25,004 nucleotides of DNA from Lachnospiraceae bacterium UBA7060. Its GTDB lineage: Bacteria > Bacillota > Clostridia > Lachnospirales > Lachnospiraceae. The translations under genes and the position numbers were made by a program. The stretch spans positions 3,217 through 28,220 of the forward strand of contig DLAA01000080.1 of assembly GCA_002493835.1 (NCBI GenBank), written 5' to 3'. Under the pieces are notes generated by a model. That model did no database searches, was not told the origin of the DNA, and saw only the letters and a list, made by a program, of their open reading frames with translations. Positions 15,716-24,252 of this stretch are shown here, piece after piece; position 1 is the stretch's first letter; every line of letters starts with the position of its first letter.

Positions 15716-17182
15716 TTAATTAAAATACTTTTCTGATAATGACTTCAAAATCCCGGAAGTCAGATGCCTGTTGTGTACAACCCCCTCATCATCAAGCTGT
15801 AAGACCTCCGTACAAGTCCTGACAATAAACTCAAAATCATGGGAAACCACAAATATGATAATGCCTGCCTCCGAAAGCTGTTCTATCAGCCTGCTGACGC
15901 GGACCATGGAATCATAATCCAATCCGCTCGTCGGCTCATCAAAATAAATGACAGGACTATCCTTAACGATGGCTGCGCCAATCGTAACCCTCTGCTTCTG
16001 CCCGCCGGACAGGGCTGCCGGATGCTGTTCCCGGTATGCCAGCAGTTCCAGCGCCTCTAAAGTTTCTGTCACTTTTTCAGACGGATCACCACTGACACCA
16101 AGGGACAGTTCCTCTTCCACGCTGCTTCCAAATAACTGATAATCGGTATCCTGCATGACAAGATAGGACAGGGAACGCCGTTTACGGGGGGAGAGCTTCT
16201 TCCCGTCATAGCATATTTCACCCCTCTTTTCTCCCAGCAGCCCTGTAAGGACAGATAACAGTGTCGTTTTTCCAGCCCCGTTATGCCCCAAAATGCCAAT
16301 CACATCCCCGGCGTGGGCTTCAAAGCTGATATTCTGCAATATCTCCGGTCCTTTCTTATAAGCAAAGGCGAGATCCTTAACTGCAAAGGAATGCCCGTTT
16401 CCATGGCAGATTTCCTTCTCCTGATAGGTATCTGCATCCCGCTCCGGCCATGATGTGCGCAGGCCATAGGATATCCTCGTCCGTTCCGGCAGGGTACAAA
16501 ATTCTTCTCTTGTAAACTCCTGCCCGATCTGTCCGTCCTGAATTAAGAAAGCCCTGTCTATCAGGCCACGAAGGTAATAAAACCGATGCTCTACTACAAA
16601 GATGGTATAACCATCCTGTTTCAGCTTTGCCATGATCTGCGCCAGCCTCTTTGTCGCTTCATAGTCCAGATTTGCAGATGGCTCATCAAATATATAGACC
16701 TTTGGCTGCAGCGCATACACAGAACCGATTGCCACCTGCTGCTTTTCGCCGCTTGACAAAGCAAAAATACTCCTGTTCAAGTAATCAGCCAGTTCCAAAT
16801 CTGCTACAGCCTTTGCGATACGCTCCACTGTTTCCTCTCTTTGATACCCCATATTTTCACAGCCGAACGCCAGCTCCCGTGTCGTATCTGTCATAAAAAA
16901 CTGTGAACGCGGGTCTTGGAACACTGTCCCTATTTTTCCGGCTAACTGTGACGGTTTCATGTCTAACAGGGAATCCCCATCCATCCGTATATCGCCTTTC
17001 ATTTCCCCCGGATAGAAATGCGGGATTAATCCGTTAAGGGAGCGTATCAGTGTTGTTTTCCCGCATCCGCTGCGCCCCGTCAGCAGGATAAATTCTCCCG
17101 TCCCCACTGTGGCGTTAATATTTTTTAAAGTAAATTCTTCACTCTCCTCATAACGGAAAGAAAAGTTTTCAAATATAATCAT
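15716..17182 (-). CDS. ECF transporter dual ATPase (EcfA-type, two ATPase domains)
   Basis: This 488-residue cytoplasmic protein fuses two ATPase domains that power an energy-coupling factor importer. Domain 1 has GRSGCGKTT (36-44), LSSGEKQ (142-148) and VYIFDEP (162-168). Domain 2 has GHNGAGKTT (299-307), LSGGQKQ (391-397) and VIYFDEP (411-417). Both Walker B glutamates are present. The ATG at 17182 has GGAGGG seven bases upstream; an in-frame GTG at 17197 overlaps that site and was not used. It starts two bases after the EcfT stop. Because it is in a dedicated operon with its own T and S components, this is a group I-like ECF system. Confidence 0.93.
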   Translation of the reverse strand: MIIFENFSFRYEESEEFTLKNINATVGTGEFILLTGRSGCGKTTLIRSLNGLIPHFYPGEMKGDIRMDGDSLLDMKPSQLAGKIGTVFQDPRSQFFMTDTTRELAFGCENMGYQREETVERIAKAVADLELADYLNRSIFALSSGEKQQVAIGSVYALQPKVYIFDEPSANLDYEATKRLAQIMAKLKQDGYTIFVVEHRFYYLRGLIDRAFLIQDGQIGQEFTREEFCTLPERTRISYGLRTSWPERDADTYQEKEICHGNGHSFAVKDLAFAYKKGPEILQNISFEAHAGDVIGILGHNGAGKTTLLSVLTGLLGEKRGEICYDGKKLSPRKRRSLSYLVMQDTDYQLFGSSVEEELSLGVSGDPSEKVTETLEALELLAYREQHPAALSGGQKQRVTIGAAIVKDSPVIYFDEPTSGLDYDSMVRVSRLIEQLSEAGIIIFVVSHDFEFIVRTCTEVLQLDDEGVVHNRHLTSGILKSLSEKYFN

Positions 17183-17184
17183 CT

Positions 17185-17955
17185 TCACACCCTCCACAAA
17201 ATAATTTCTCCGATGGAGGTATGGTCAAGAAATAACAGTGTACCCAAAAAGAGCAGCCCTGCAATAGACATGAGGTATTCCGGCAATGAAAAATGGACAT
17301 CTCTGAGGGCATATCTCTTTTCTTCCAGTTCCAGTCCTCTTGTCGTTCCCGAAGCCGCCAGCTCATCTGTCACTTTCAGGCAGCGCATAAGCAGGGGAAT
17401 CAAAATATACTCTACTGTGGCAACCGGGCGGGTGATCCGTTTCCAAAGCGTATCGCTGATCCCACGGATATCCATCGTATTGCGGATCATGCGGTATTCA
17501 ATTCCCAGGGTAGGGATATACCGGAACATAACGACCAGCGGAATCGTAACCGACTGTGGCAGCCTCATCCTTTGAAGGGCCACCATAAGGTCATCCATGT
17601 GCGTTGTCCGCAAAATCCAATTTCCAACCATCACGATAGGGATGAATTTCAAAATCGTCACCCCAAACACGCTCATCATAACGCTCAGGACAGGAATGGA
17701 CACATATTTGAGCAGGGTACTCAGAATAGATACCATTGCGTAGCTTGCCACCATTTTCGCAGCCCATTTTGCCCCGTTTCCAAGGCTGACAAACAGAGCA
17801 AAGCCCATCACCAATATCAGGCTGACAGCCTCCCCGTTCACAAAATAGCTTACAAATCCAAGTAAAATCAGCAGCAAACCTTTACAGCGGGGATCTAACA
17901 GGGCGGTTCCTCTAAATGGCTGCTCCATGATTTTTTGTTTTATTTTACTTTCCAT
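17185..17955 (-). CDS. ECF transporter transmembrane component (EcfT)
   Basis: This 256-residue integral membrane protein scaffolds the S component and the ATPase. Several hydrophobic segments are seen (about 25-75, 85-120 and 230-250). The cytoplasmic coupling region carries the two Arg-Gly motifs of EcfT proteins, in NTMDIRGI and in SGTTRGLEL. The start has GGAGG and a normal spacing. It lies 108 bases after the S-component gene in the same orientation; those bases show no clear terminator. Confidence 0.9.
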   Translation of the reverse strand: MESKIKQKIMEQPFRGTALLDPRCKGLLLILLGFVSYFVNGEAVSLILVMGFALFVSLGNGAKWAAKMVASYAMVSILSTLLKYVSIPVLSVMMSVFGVTILKFIPIVMVGNWILRTTHMDDLMVALQRMRLPQSVTIPLVVMFRYIPTLGIEYRMIRNTMDIRGISDTLWKRITRPVATVEYILIPLLMRCLKVTDELAASGTTRGLELEEKRYALRDVHFSLPEYLMSIAGLLFLGTLLFLDHTSIGEIILWRV

Positions 17956-18063
17956 TTTTCCTCCAAAAAATAAGCGGAACTACGTGATTGCAGCCCCGCC
18001 TTCTGATTTGAACCAGCCAGCCCACTGACAAACCTTATTGTTTTCCATTTATATCTATGTAAG

Positions 18064-18669
18064 TTATTTTGCGGAAACAAGCCCTGCCTTGACAAAATGT
18101 TTTTTCAATGCTTTTTGGCCAATATACCCGCCAAGCAGGCCGCCAATTAACCCTGCTATAATAATCACTACTGGCATAAAACCGGAAGTAATATGAATCA
18201 TGCCCTGAATGTATTCCGGTGCGATGTTGTTTTTTTCCATCGCCCCGACAAAGGCGCTCTGCAGGAAACGCATGGGAATCACAATCGCCCCGATGGAAAA
18301 AATTCCGTTCCAGATGCTGTACGCCACTGCCATTGACCTCATGCTGATGTCGCCCCTGCCCATAATCGCAAAATCACAAAGCAGGCCGCCAATAATCAGT
18401 GCAATTGGAATCGTCCAGAAGCCGCCGACCAGCAAAAACAAGATTCCCTGTATTGCCGCACTGATAGCCAATACACCTTTCTTCGGAACCTTTGCAAGCA
18501 GAAGCATCATAACAACCCCACATGGAATTGCAGCTACTGCAGGGTAAAAAACATTTGTTACGGGGCCTGCTACGCTCATTATGGTGCTGATAATCATGCA
18601 GATAATCCACATGAGCGCAGTCAGAACACCGATCAGGATAAAATCCTTTGCATTCAATTTCTTGTTCAT
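18064..18669 (-). CDS. ECF transporter substrate-binding S component, MptD/Trep_Strep type
   Basis: This 201-residue membrane protein has about six hydrophobic segments and only short loops. Its start, KLNAKDFILIGVLTALMW, and its length fit the MptD (Trep_Strep) group of S components, whose substrates are mostly unassigned. It captures the substrate, so it decides the specificity of the ECF system. It heads the operon that runs through EcfT, EcfA, the first ABC pair and the DtxR-like gene. The ATG has AGGAGG eight bases upstream. A promoter and a dyad lie just upstream (18700-18758). Iron, haem or a siderophore is plausible from context, but the sequence does not prove it. Confidence 0.88.
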   Translation of the reverse strand: MNKKLNAKDFILIGVLTALMWIICMIISTIMSVAGPVTNVFYPAVAAIPCGVVMMLLLAKVPKKGVLAISAAIQGILFLLVGGFWTIPIALIIGGLLCDFAIMGRGDISMRSMAVAYSIWNGIFSIGAIVIPMRFLQSAFVGAMEKNNIAPEYIQGMIHITSGFMPVVIIIAGLIGGLLGGYIGQKALKKHFVKAGLVSAK

Positions 18670-18699
18670 GACCTAAGCCTCCTGTTTTTATAAAAAAAT

Positions 18700-18725
18700 C
18701 TTGGGTTAGCAATCTCTAACCCAAG
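18700..18725 (-). promoter_or_regulatory. Dyad upstream of the S-component gene: operator and/or attenuator
   Basis: CTTGGGTTAG and CTAACCCAAG form a perfect 10-bp inverted repeat with a 6-base spacer. Read on the minus strand, the dyad is followed by ATTTTTTTAT and then the ribosome site, so it looks like an intrinsic terminator. It also contains GTTAG-N6-CTAAC, shared with 19792-19807 and 23533-23548. It starts four bases downstream of a -10 element. Confidence 0.75.
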
Positions 18726-18729
18726 AAAC

Positions 18730-18758
18730 AGTCTACCAGTTATTCATGACTAATCCAA
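18730..18758 (-). promoter_or_regulatory. Candidate promoter of the ECF/ABC operon
   Basis: On the minus strand TTGGAT (18753-18758) and TAGACT (18730-18735) are 17 bases apart, fitting a sigma-70-type promoter. Transcription would start inside the dyad at 18700-18725. Nearby direct repeats of AACCCAA-type sequence, at about 18718-18724, 18757-18763 and 18778-18784, could be AraC-type half sites. Confidence 0.5.
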
Positions 18759-18799
18759 CCCAAAAGCAGTTTGATTCTACCCAAAAACAACATTTTTCT

Positions 18800-19771
18800 T
18801 TATTTGATTGATTTCTGTTCTTTGTACTGTCTCGGTATGATGCCATATTTCTTCTTAAAAGCCGCCGCAAAATTGCTCGGCTTAGAATATCCCACGGCAA
18901 CAGATACTTCCGTTATATTCAAATCGCTGTCCAGCAGCAGGCCTGCTGCTTTTTCCAGCCGCTGCTCTATGATGTACGCATGAATCGAATTGCCAAACAT
19001 AGCAGAAAACCCCTTTGTCAGCTTTGTCGTGCTTAAATGCACCATCCCGGCCAGCTCGGAGCAGGTAGGTGCATACGCAAGCTGGCTGTCAATGATCCTC
19101 TTTGCTTCAATGATGGAATCCCTTTCACTTTTTGAAACATAAACCTGCCCGGTCGTCAGTATATTTAATTCCAATACCTCACTCAGATACACAGAAAGCA
19201 GTTCCAGAATCTTGCTTTCTAGAAAAAGATAGCCTAATCCTCCGCAATACTGCGTAAAATCTTTCAGTTCTGCGAAAATATGTTCCATACACGGAGTAAT
19301 TGATACTTTCGATATGCCGTCAAGCAGCTTTTTCTCATACATCTCTGTTTCACGGGGTTCAAAATAATCCCGGAGAATCCTAAGAAAATATTCTACGGGA
19401 ATCTTTACGTTCTTAAACGCAAAATCCCTTTTCCCCAGGTAGCACAGGTATTCCATTTTCCCATGCCCTCTGTATATGCAGGATTCCCCCTTTGAAATAT
19501 GGACGCCCTGTCGGTCATTCGCAATATTCCATGATACCCCTTCATTCAGACAGAACATCATCTGGATATACTCCTGGCTGTTAATGCCCTGCACATTCAT
19601 GTCAGAATAATAATTCATCTCCCAATCCGAAAAAACCGCTCCCTGTTTGGTAACAACCTGTGATATTCTGCCTTTCCCCATATCTTCGGGAATATTTATT
19701 GTTACAGTTTTAGGGGAATTGGAAAGCATCTCTATGTATAGATTATTCAAATTCTGGTTTACGCTATCCAA
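18800..19771 (-). CDS. AraC-family transcriptional regulator (PchR/YbtA-like role)
   Basis: This is a regulator of 323 residues with an N-terminal sensing region (about 1-215) and a C-terminal double helix-turn-helix (about 220-320). Seen motifs are CSELAGMVHLSTTKLTKGF, then NITEVSVAVGYSKPSNFAAA, FKKKYGIIPRQYK. It resembles PchR-type regulators that sense siderophores, and YbtA of the yersiniabactin system is an AraC protein in a comparable setting. I chose the TTG at 19771 because GGAGGTGA lies just upstream; the in-frame ATG at 19789 overlaps that ribosome site. Its strong promoter and dyad lie immediately upstream. It probably activates the transporter units when the ligand is present, which is inference from context. 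Confidence 0.9.
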   Translation of the reverse strand: MDSVNQNLNNLYIEMLSNSPKTVTINIPEDMGKGRISQVVTKQGAVFSDWEMNYYSDMNVQGINSQEYIQMMFCLNEGVSWNIANDRQGVHISKGESCIYRGHGKMEYLCYLGKRDFAFKNVKIPVEYFLRILRDYFEPRETEMYEKKLLDGISKVSITPCMEHIFAELKDFTQYCGGLGYLFLESKILELLSVYLSEVLELNILTTGQVYVSKSERDSIIEAKRIIDSQLAYAPTCSELAGMVHLSTTKLTKGFSAMFGNSIHAYIIEQRLEKAAGLLLDSDLNITEVSVAVGYSKPSNFAAAFKKKYGIIPRQYKEQKSIK

Positions 19772-19791
19772 AAAATCACCTCCCTGCATTG

Positions 19792-19842
19792 GTTAGTTTC
19801 TTCTAACTCGTTAAGTATACTGGGCTTTATGATTTCTGTCAA
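19792..19842 (-). promoter_or_regulatory. Promoter and operator of the AraC-family gene
   Basis: On the minus strand TTGACA (19837-19842) and TATACT (19814-19819) are 17 bases apart, a near-consensus sigma-70 promoter. Six bases further on is the dyad GTTAGTTTCTTCTAAC (19792-19807), placed over the expected start of transcription. An extra GTTAAG half site adjoins it at 19810-19815. This position fits repression. Confidence 0.75.
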
Positions 19843-19867
19843 GTATGCGGTAAATTACAACAGAGAA

Positions 19868-19907
19868 ATACCTTCAACATCTGCCATCAGACTTATGTAG
19901 AAGGTAT
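19868..19907. terminator. Hairpin between the second ABC pair and the AraC gene
   Basis: ATACCTTCAACAT (19868-19880) and ATGTAGAAGGTAT (19895-19907) pair over 13 positions with one mismatch. On the minus strand a short T-rich stretch (TTTCTCTG) follows, so it is a moderate terminator candidate for the second ABC pair. Confidence 0.5.
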
Positions 19908-19950
19908 CCTCTTATTTCCTATCCTAAACATAAACGGAATATCGCCCTTC

Positions 19951-21687
19951 TTATTCCATTGCCCAATTCTGGCTCTGCGTTTGGAGCTTCACCATGCGGG
20001 CATAGATGCCATCCTTTTTCAAGAGCGTATCGGAACTGCCCTGCTCCGCCACTGTGCCGTCAGAAAGGACGACAATCTTATCCGCCCCCGCAACAGTACG
20101 CATACGGTGGGCAATGATCATGACAGTCTTATTCTCAATCAGCCTTGACAGCGATTCCTGGATCAGCGTCTCATTTTCCACGTCAAGGCTTGCCGTCGCC
20201 TCATCCAACAAGATAATCGGGGCATCCTTCAGAAACGCCCTGGCTATCGAGATACGCTGGCGTTCCCCGCCTGACAGTTCGCAGCCATTCTCCCCAATTA
20301 AGGTATTCCACTTATCGGGCAGTTTCTCCGCAAACTCATCCACGTTGGCAAGCCTCGCCGCCTCAAGCACCTCCGAATCGGTCGCATCCTTTCGCCCCAG
20401 GCGGATATTCTCCATGACCGTATTGTTAAAAAGCGTCACGTCCTGGAACACGATGGAATAAAGGGACATCAGCGATTCCGGGTCGATTTTCGAGATATCC
20501 ATGCCCCCTACCGTAATCTTTCCCTTCTGGATATCCCAGAACCTTGAAGCAAGGCGGGAAACCGTCGTCTTTCCGCCGCCGGAAGGCCCGACCAGCGCAG
20601 TGACCTGCCCCTGCTTTGCGGTAAAGGATACATCCTTCAATACCGTTTCCCCGCTGTTATAGGAAAATCCCACATGGTCAAAGACAATGTCATATCCTCT
20701 GTTTGTCAGCTTCTCCGTGCCTTCCTGCTCCGGGTGGCTTAAGATTTCGTCCATCCGCCTGCACTGGATGTTCCTTATCATGATAATTGCACTCAGGTTA
20801 TCCAATGCGGCGATCAGCGGGTCATATACACGGGAAACCAGAATCATAAAGGCAAAGAACGTAAGCAGGGTAATTTTACCGTCTGCTAACAACGCGCCTC
20901 CCGCCAACACGGTCGTGGCAATGCCAAGTTTCAGCACCATGCGCCCACAGGTATGGAATACCGCATTGGTAAGCTCGCCGATTACCGTATACTTCTCCAC
21001 ATCCTTTATTTTTCTGTCCAGCCCTTTCAGGTACCCATCCTCCGCATTATTTGCTTTCAGGTCGCGCAGCGTTTCCAGGCATTCCTGGATGCCGTCCGAA
21101 CACGCAATGGACACCTCCGTCACCTTTTCCTGCCGAACCCGCATAATACCCGCCGATGCCAGTATAATTCCGAAGGAGACAGGCAGCACCCACAGGGAGG
21201 CAAGCGCCATCCGCCAGTCGAAGATAAAGAGCCCTGCCGCAATCAAAAGAGTGGAAATAAGCGAGCCTATAAATTCCGGCATCCAATGGGATAATCCACC
21301 CTCTAATGTCGCACAGTCCGACATTAGAACCGTTGTCAGGTCGGACAGATCTTTTTTTCCGAAAAAGGACTGGGGAATCTTCCGCAGCTTCTCCGCAAGG
21401 GAAAGCCTGCGCACACCGCTCTCCACATAGGTGGCGAAAAAGGTGGCGTTGTACTGGATATAATATGTCAGCATAATGAGTCCGAGGGCAATGACCAGCC
21501 CTGCGGTGTAAAATGTACTTTTCCCCTCCGGGATGCCCCCATCCAGCAGGTCGCTGATAAGGTTATATAACAGCACCACCGGAACCATCAGGGAAAGGTT
21601 ATGCAGGATGCAGGCGAAAAACGCCCCCACCATATCCTTTGCGCCCTTGTCAGACAGGGCAAATGTGTGCTTTAACTTTTCATGCAT
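19951..21687 (-). CDS. ABC transporter, fused permease/ATPase, second pair subunit A
   Basis: This 578-residue half-transporter has an exporter-fold membrane domain (about 1-315) and an ATPase with Walker A GPSGGGKTT (367-375), Q-loop in IVFQD, signature LSGGERQ (471-477), Walker B IILLDEA (491-497) and His527. All catalytic residues are present. The ATG at 21687 has TAGGTG upstream and overlaps the preceding stop by eight bases; a GTG at 21696 is possible but less well placed. The overlap means tight coupling with the gene at 21680, so they form a heterodimer. It pairs by type with the gene at 12172. The substrate is unknown; a metallophore is inferred from the island. Confidence 0.92.
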   Translation of the reverse strand: MHEKLKHTFALSDKGAKDMVGAFFACILHNLSLMVPVVLLYNLISDLLDGGIPEGKSTFYTAGLVIALGLIMLTYYIQYNATFFATYVESGVRRLSLAEKLRKIPQSFFGKKDLSDLTTVLMSDCATLEGGLSHWMPEFIGSLISTLLIAAGLFIFDWRMALASLWVLPVSFGIILASAGIMRVRQEKVTEVSIACSDGIQECLETLRDLKANNAEDGYLKGLDRKIKDVEKYTVIGELTNAVFHTCGRMVLKLGIATTVLAGGALLADGKITLLTFFAFMILVSRVYDPLIAALDNLSAIIMIRNIQCRRMDEILSHPEQEGTEKLTNRGYDIVFDHVGFSYNSGETVLKDVSFTAKQGQVTALVGPSGGGKTTVSRLASRFWDIQKGKITVGGMDISKIDPESLMSLYSIVFQDVTLFNNTVMENIRLGRKDATDSEVLEAARLANVDEFAEKLPDKWNTLIGENGCELSGGERQRISIARAFLKDAPIILLDEATASLDVENETLIQESLSRLIENKTVMIIAHRMRTVAGADKIVVLSDGTVAEQGSSDTLLKKDGIYARMVKLQTQSQNWAME

Positions 21688-23455
21688 TCGAAACACCTAC
21701 CTTCCATTTTGCCGCTTTGTTGTACTGTCTCCACATTTCGGCATACAAACCGTCTTTGTCCTTAAGCTGATTGTGTGTGCCTGTATCTTCTATCTTCCCG
21801 TCTTTGATTACCACAATCCTGTCCGCGCCGGTAACGGTGGAAAGCCTGTGTGCAATCATCAGTACGGTCTTTCCCTTTGCAAGCACATTAAACGCCGCCT
21901 GCACCTTTGCCTCGTTGTCCGGGTCAGCAAAAGCGGTCGCCTCGTCCAGTATCAAAACCGGCGCGTTTTTCAACATTACCCTCGCAATGGAGATACGCTG
22001 CTGCTCCCCGCCCGACAGGTACACGCCCTTTGCACCCACAACTGTATCCACGCCCTGCGGCAGCTTTTCAAGAATATCATCGCACTGTGCGTCATGGAGG
22101 GCTTTCAGGATTTCTTCGCGGGAAGCGTCCGGCTTTGCCATCCGCACATTTTCCAGGATAGAAGTTTTCAAAAGTTTGGAATCCTGAAAGACAAAGGATA
22201 CCGTGTCCATCAGCTCTTCCTTTGCAATGTCCTTTACATTGACTCCGCCAATCTTCACGCTGCCGCTGTCTGCATCCCAAAACCTTGCAACGATGCTGGC
22301 AAGGGTGGTCTTTCCCCCGCCTGACGGTCCCACGAAAGCAACGTGTTCGCCCGGCTTAATCGTGAGGGAGATATTTTCCAGCGCATTCCTCTCAGCGTCC
22401 TTATACTGGAAGGAAACCCCGGAAAGCTCCACGGAATTGTCTTTCGGATGTTGCGGATGATTTGCTTCCGGCAGCGGCTCCATTTCCAAGATGCTGTCAA
22501 TGCGGGACATGGCATCCGCCACGATCAGCTTATTCTCGCTGGCATACATGATCTTTGTCAGCGTCAGCGTAATAACTGGCGTGATGATGATGTAATACAT
22601 CAAATTCAGTAAAAACTCATTTGTCACCCCGCCCGACGTCATCACAAGTGCCGCCGCAACCAAAACCGCAAAAATCCCGTTCACCAGCGTGGTATAGCAC
22701 ATCATGGGGAAACGCAGGTCTTTTGTATAGGCGATCACCCACTTTTCATAATTGTCGATAGCTTCCTTGAACCGCCTGAAAGAGAACACCGACTGGCCGA
22801 AGGTTTTGACCACCGAGATTCCCCTTACATACTCCACCGCCTCATTGGACATCTGCCCCAGGGCGTTGTTGTATTCTTCCATCTTCTCTGCCATGCGCTT
22901 TCCCGTCATGACGCTCATGATGACAAATGCCGCCGCAACTGGCAGAAGGCTCAAAAGCCCAAGCCTCCAGTCAAAGACAAGCAGAAGGACGATAAGCCCC
23001 ACGGGTGTCGCAAGGGCATTCGCCTTGTCGGGGAGCTGGTGGGCAAGATAGGTTTCCGTTGCCGCACTGGATTCATAAACCGTCTTCCTGACTTTTCCGC
23101 TGCCGATGCCGTCCATGAAACCCATGGGCAGGGTCACGATGTGGTGCATTGCCTTTGTCCGCATATTTGCCTGCACTCGGAACGCCGCTAAGTGGGAACA
23201 TATCAGAGCTGCAATATAAATCAGGATCGCCGCCACTGCGAAAACCACTGCCATCCAGCCGTTATGGGACAGGTCCTGCACATCCCCGTAGTTTGGGGCC
23301 ACATCCAAAACTTCTTTGATGACTTTCCAGATGTACACAAACGGGAGCAATGCCACTAAAGCACTCAGTGCGCTTAAAATCCATGACGCTATGGTCAGGT
23401 ACTTATAGCCCCCGGCATACTCCAGGAGCCGCTTTAAATTGGATTCTTTTTTCAA
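21680..23455 (-). CDS. ABC transporter, fused permease/ATPase, second pair subunit B
   Basis: This 591-residue half-transporter has a membrane domain (about 15-320) and an ATPase with Walker A GPSGGGKTT (376-384), signature LSGGEQQ (480-486), Walker B VLILDEA (500-506) and His535. The loop after Walker B reads TAFADPDNE, close to that of the subunit at 13918, and both proteins end in a similar W-K-V tail. The start is TTG with AAGGAGG eight bases upstream. It heads the second ABC unit, with a GTTAG-N6-CTAAC dyad in its leader, and follows the tetR gene by 156 bases. Confidence 0.92.
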   Translation of the reverse strand: MKKESNLKRLLEYAGGYKYLTIASWILSALSALVALLPFVYIWKVIKEVLDVAPNYGDVQDLSHNGWMAVVFAVAAILIYIAALICSHLAAFRVQANMRTKAMHHIVTLPMGFMDGIGSGKVRKTVYESSAATETYLAHQLPDKANALATPVGLIVLLLVFDWRLGLLSLLPVAAAFVIMSVMTGKRMAEKMEEYNNALGQMSNEAVEYVRGISVVKTFGQSVFSFRRFKEAIDNYEKWVIAYTKDLRFPMMCYTTLVNGIFAVLVAAALVMTSGGVTNEFLLNLMYYIIITPVITLTLTKIMYASENKLIVADAMSRIDSILEMEPLPEANHPQHPKDNSVELSGVSFQYKDAERNALENISLTIKPGEHVAFVGPSGGGKTTLASIVARFWDADSGSVKIGGVNVKDIAKEELMDTVSFVFQDSKLLKTSILENVRMAKPDASREEILKALHDAQCDDILEKLPQGVDTVVGAKGVYLSGGEQQRISIARVMLKNAPVLILDEATAFADPDNEAKVQAAFNVLAKGKTVLMIAHRLSTVTGADRIVVIKDGKIEDTGTHNQLKDKDGLYAEMWRQYNKAAKWKVGVSNA

Positions 23456-23532
23456 AAGTAAGACCTCCTTGTATGTTTTTTTATGATAAAGGGAACGCTG
23501 CAGTCATTCCCTGTTACCCTTATGAAATATTA

Positions 23533-23548
23533 GTTAGTTTTCGCTAAC
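23533..23548 (-). promoter_or_regulatory. Operator dyad upstream of the second ABC pair
   Basis: GTTAGTTTTCGCTAAC has the same arms and spacing as the dyads at 18705-18720 and 19792-19807. On the minus strand a -10-like AT-rich element (TATTATATT, about 23559-23567) lies about ten bases upstream; no good -35 is seen. The dyad is about 78 bases before the TTG start of the ABC gene. Confidence 0.65.
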
Positions 23549-23611
23549 CTATGGGGAAAATATAATAGAAAGCCCGCAATGCAAACTTTCTATATATTCT
23601 ATCGGCTCGGA

Positions 23612-24229
23612 TTACTGCCCCATGATTTTCATCCACCCTGCGGTGTAGAAATCATTTAACTGCTGCAAAAACACCTTTGCGTCTTCAAAGGGCATCCTGT
23701 GGAGGACCATTTCAAAAAAGGCGCCTATCATCCCCGTTGCCATGATATGCTCCAGCCTTTCGTCAATTTTTGGGGAAGGGGTCCCAAGCCGCTTTAAGAC
23801 TTCATAATAATGATGGGTGGCTTCCACCTCGATCTCCACCATGTCATCGATCATGGAAGCGTATTTCGTACCCGCCGAACATTTCAGTATCAGGTAAAAT
23901 TCATCCATATGTTCACAGGAATATACCAGCAGCTCATTCATACACTCTGATGACATCTTTTCCATCTGCTCCGGCTGCTTTTCCATGGGCAGGCTTTCAA
24001 AATATTCATGGGTCTGCTTATACCGCCCCATCATATATTCATAGGCCGGGTCCACCAATGCCGCAAACAGTTCTTCCTTGCTGTCGTAATAGCCGTAAAA
24101 TGCCCCGGTGGTCACGCCTGCCGTTTTGACGATATTTCGCAGGGAGGCAGCCTGGAACCCCTTTTCCATAAATTCCGCTTTTGCCGCCGCATGGATCAGC
24201 TCCAGTGTGCTTTTTTCCGGCTCACTCAT
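23612..24229 (-). CDS. TetR/AcrR-family transcriptional regulator
   Basis: This 205-residue repressor has an N-terminal helix-turn-helix (about 25-52: ASLRNIVKTAGVTTGAFYGY, then YDSKEELF) and an all-helical ligand domain (about 60-205) with several Met- and Cys-containing helices (LILKCSAGTKYASM). The ATG at 24229 has GGGGTG nine bases upstream; a longer frame starting with GTG at 24271 would lie in the operator and was rejected. It has its own consensus promoter with a dyad over the start site, so it is probably autoregulated. It may also control the second ABC pair next to it. Its ligand is unknown. Confidence 0.92.
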   Translation of the reverse strand: MSEPEKSTLELIHAAAKAEFMEKGFQAASLRNIVKTAGVTTGAFYGYYDSKEELFAALVDPAYEYMMGRYKQTHEYFESLPMEKQPEQMEKMSSECMNELLVYSCEHMDEFYLILKCSAGTKYASMIDDMVEIEVEATHHYYEVLKRLGTPSPKIDERLEHIMATGMIGAFFEMVLHRMPFEDAKVFLQQLNDFYTAGWMKIMGQ

Positions 24230-24252
24230 CCTGCCACACACCCCTTTCTTTA

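Noticed and set aside
21533..22324. Plus-strand frames opposite the ABC genes
   Set aside because: They are mirror frames of conserved ATPase motifs (Walker A, signature) on the minus strand.
11786..23455. Siderophore biosynthesis genes expected beside such transporters
   Set aside because: Every frame of reasonable length was accounted for as transporter or regulator; no NRPS, PKS or salicylate gene is present.
18700..23548. Classical DtxR boxes
   Set aside because: The half sites resemble the DtxR consensus but are 6 bases apart instead of 1, so I describe them only as a shared dyad.
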